In this document: piece by piece, positions 62,162 to 64,000 of the stretch | Numbering within the stretch: position 1 is the stretch's first letter | How the letters are laid out: every line of letters begins with the position of its first letter | Assembly (NCBI GenBank): GCA_017849455.1 | Contig: JAFIGX010000014.1 | Span: forward strand, 124,001 to 188,000 | DNA length: 64,000 bases | Reading direction: 5' to 3' | Source of the DNA: Pseudobacter sp. | GTDB lineage: Bacteria > Bacteroidota > Bacteroidia > Chitinophagales > Chitinophagaceae | Made by a program: the position numbers and the translations under genes | Notes under the pieces: model-generated | Databases searched by the model: none | What the model was told of the DNA's origin: nothing | The model's input: the letters and a program-made list of their open reading frames with translations, nothing else

Positions 62162-63532
62162 ATGAAAAATTATTTCTTAGTAAGCCTCATTTCTTGTTTC
62201 TCCTATTTTCCGTCATTAAGTCAAAATGTCACCAGTAAAGGGGATACTTCAATATCCGCAAAATTAGACGAATACCTGACTTCGCTTTCCAATGCGTATA
62301 AATTCAGTGGCTCCGTTCTGATCACCCAGGGAGGAAAAATTATCTTTCAAAAGGGATATGGCTGGAAAAATGCCGCCACACGTACAAAAAATGACGAATA
62401 TGGCATTTTTCAAATCGGTTCATTAACCAAGCCATTTACTGCAGAGGTAATATTGAAATTGCAGGAGCAGGGCAAATTATCCGTTCATGATAAGCTGAGT
62501 ACCTATTTACCTGGTTACCCTCATGGAAATGACATTACTATTGAGAACCTGCTCACGCATACCTCAGGAATACCAGGCTACGATGTGGAAGAAAAAGACA
62601 CGATAGCATGGACACCAGTCAGCAAAGCCGATATAATGAAGCTGTTTAAAGATCTACCCCTTGAGTTCAGGCCGGGCGCAAAATACGCTTATAGCAATTC
62701 GGGATATTTCCTGCTTGGGAGCATCATTGAAAAGGTGACTGGCAAGCCTTATGAAAAAGTGATGAGGGAAATGATATTTGAACCCTTGCAGATGTCGCAT
62801 TCCGGGTTTGATTTTATACATCTCCGTGACACCTTAAAAGTGACTGGTTATGCGGAGTACCAGGCAAACAGGCAAAGACCCGTTCATCTGATCGATTCCA
62901 CCGTCAGCTATGCCGCCGGGGGCATGTACAGCAATGCCATTGATTTATACAAGTGGGCGAAGTCCATCTCCACCAACAGCATCTTGTCGGCCAACAGCTG
63001 GAAAAAAGCATTCATGCCCTTTACACCCAACTATGGTTATGGATGGATGATCGATTCGATGAACGGTAGAGCATACGTGGGACACAGTGGAGGAATAATG
63101 GGATTTACGGCTTACTTTGTCTATTTCCCTGCTGAAGATATCGATATTATCCTGCTGAACAATTTCCTAGACGAACAGGGCACAGTTATATTGCCCGTCC
63201 GGGATATCACTGCCATTCTTTTCAATAAGCCTTATATGCTCCATCAGGATACAAAAGAAATAAAAATCGATGACTCTCTTATGAACCGATATACCGGTAC
63301 ATATGCATTGTCCAATGCCCCCAAACGAACCCTTATCGTTACGATTAAAAATGGGCATTTGCAGGCAACCCTTTCGGATAAGACTATCCTGCAATTTGTT
63401 TTCCAGACGAATACTAAGTTTCAATTTAAAACTGTCACCAATGCAGCAGGCGAATTTGTTGTTGAAAACGGGGAAGTGCAGAAGATGATCATTTTTCAAA
63501 ATGGGCAATATGAATGGAATAAAATGAAATGA
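62162..63532 (+). CDS. Exported serine hydrolase (class C beta-lactamase family)
   Basis: A 456-residue protein with a signal peptide (MKNYFLVSLISCFSYFPSLS) starting at 62162; the frame is open eight codons upstream. The family triad is present: Ser-x-x-Lys in GSLTKPF (about Ser 87/Lys 90), Tyr-Ser-Asn in YAYSNSGYF (about 177), and His-Ser-Gly in YVGHSGGIMG. The fold is shared by beta-lactamases, DD-peptidases and esterases, so antibiotic resistance should not be assumed. An extra C-terminal beta domain starts around residue 375. It follows the AraC-type regulator. Confidence 0.9.
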   Translation: MKNYFLVSLISCFSYFPSLSQNVTSKGDTSISAKLDEYLTSLSNAYKFSGSVLITQGGKIIFQKGYGWKNAATRTKNDEYGIFQIGSLTKPFTAEVILKLQEQGKLSVHDKLSTYLPGYPHGNDITIENLLTHTSGIPGYDVEEKDTIAWTPVSKADIMKLFKDLPLEFRPGAKYAYSNSGYFLLGSIIEKVTGKPYEKVMREMIFEPLQMSHSGFDFIHLRDTLKVTGYAEYQANRQRPVHLIDSTVSYAAGGMYSNAIDLYKWAKSISTNSILSANSWKKAFMPFTPNYGYGWMIDSMNGRAYVGHSGGIMGFTAYFVYFPAEDIDIILLNNFLDEQGTVILPVRDITAILFNKPYMLHQDTKEIKIDDSLMNRYTGTYALSNAPKRTLIVTIKNGHLQATLSDKTILQFVFQTNTKFQFKTVTNAAGEFVVENGEVQKMIIFQNGQYEWNKMK

Positions 63533-63625
63533 AATATTGCAACCAGTAAATAGTATTTGGATACCCTCCCGTCACAAGTGGTATGTGCTATCGGGTTACA
63601 CTTTAATAAATTTTTAGAAAAAGTA

Positions 63626-63656
63626 AAAGGTCGCCTCATTACTGAGAACGACCTTT
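63626..63656 (+). terminator. Possible terminator hairpin
   Basis: AAAGGTCG (63626-63633) and CGACCTTT (63649-63656) form an 8-bp stem with a 15-base loop. The T-run is only three bases. It lies in the 364-bp gap after the serine hydrolase; apart from the ArsR promoter at its end I see nothing else there. Confidence 0.5.
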
Positions 63657-63841
63657 AAAGCTGTCGGGACAACTGGACAGATTTCTAACCAGTTTTTAGG
63701 CGCCCTAATTCAAATTCAACGACTTAAATAGCAACATCTGTATAATATTTGTCAGTTGTAAATCCAACAAGGAACAACCTGGAAACAGGATCCTACAAAT
63801 AATTGTTTTTTACTTTACAGCAGTTCATAAATAAAATTTGC

Positions 63842-63883
63842 GCAACCAAATAATTGCACTTATATTTGCAATCATGTAGTTGC
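63842..63883 (+). promoter_or_regulatory. ArsR module 3 promoter with operators
   Basis: TATATTTG (63861-63868) is fused through its last G to GCAATCATGTAGTTGC (63868-63883), whose extended arms TTGCAA are inverted repeats. A similar site, GCAACCAAATAATTGC, lies 26 bp upstream (63842-63857). This is the same layout as in front of the two ArsR genes at 30190 and 30331, but with different operator bases. Confidence 0.65.
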
Positions 63884-63896
63884 AAATAAACCAAAG

Positions 63897-64000
63897 ATGG
63901 AAACAAGAAGAGATATTTTTCAGGCCATTGCCGACCCCACCAGGCGGGCAATCATTGCCCTGATTGCATTGCAAGCAATGACACCCAATGCCCTTGCCGA
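63897..64000 (+). CDS. ArsR-family regulator, module 3 (5' part only)
   Basis: Only the first 34 residues lie in the window: [20 protein letters not shown] and a continuation. They match the starts of the two ArsR proteins at 29819 and 30331 almost residue for residue, so this is a third member of the same group. A SRPBCC gene is expected downstream, outside the window. The promoter in front has the same design as those of its relatives. Confidence 0.88.
   Translation, partial: METRRDIFQAIADPTRRAIIALIALQAMTPNALA

Noticed and set aside
62162..63532. Antibiotic-resistance beta-lactamase
   Set aside because: The Ser-x-x-Lys, Tyr-Ser-Asn and His-Ser-Gly set is shared by many esterases and peptidases, and the extra C-terminal domain is typical of the latter. 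No resistance context is present.

Overview
The window reads as the chromosome of an aerobic, glycan-degrading Bacteroidota bacterium, most likely of the Chitinophagaceae. Supporting signs are two SusC/SusD pairs, an ECF sigma/FecR pair, many lipoproteins with a Cys-Lys-Lys type start after the lipobox, weak Shine-Dalgarno signals, and promoter-like TAnnTTTG boxes. The genus assignment is inference. I see no rRNA, tRNA, CRISPR array, transposase or phage gene.

Layout. 1-1310: 3' end of a GH28 gene, a VOC/PhnB-like gene and the 5' stub of a lost gene. 1311-4044: B12-independent methionine synthase metE behind a cobalamin riboswitch. 4045-14580: a minus-strand polysaccharide utilization locus (PUL 1) in the order sigma factor, FecR, SusC with STN domain, SusD, SusE-like, and two GH76 enzymes, pointing to alpha-1,6-mannan. 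14762-20323: a GNAT-ankyrin fusion, a membrane glycosyltransferase, an MFS transporter, OsmC and a RibD/DHFR-like reductase. 20792-23839: a plus-strand cluster of DEAD-box helicase, a small protein, a KAS III-like enzyme and an RRM protein, closed by a terminator. 23895-29256: a TonB receptor with a beta-helix lipoprotein and a propeller-like lipoprotein. 29353-31143: two divergent ArsR + SRPBCC modules.

31265-48783 is a second large minus-strand locus (PUL 2): SusC, SusD, an esterase, a dicarboxylate symporter, a lipoprotein formylglycine-generating enzyme, three Cys-type sulfatases, a GH28 enzyme and a TonB receptor. This fits import and breakdown of a sulfated, uronate-containing polysaccharide. 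Beside it lie an unrecognised single-pass membrane protein (divergent from susC) and a LytTR two-component pair whose sensor has a propeller, Y_Y_Y and GAF domains. 54979-58077: three lipoprotein genes ending in a vanadium haloperoxidase-like enzyme. 58336-64000: a methyltransferase, a second RibD/DHFR-like reductase, a scar made of two gene remnants (propeller sensor fragment joined to a GAPDH tail), an AraC regulator, a serine hydrolase and the start of a third ArsR module.

The most unusual signals are non-coding. One is a dispersed family of hairpins built from tandem 8-bp units around a shared core of about 27 bp, two copies of which supply the stop codon of the neighbouring gene. The other is a recurring ArsR promoter/operator design, seen three times, in which the last G of TATATTTG is the first base of a 16-bp operator whose sequence differs in each copy.
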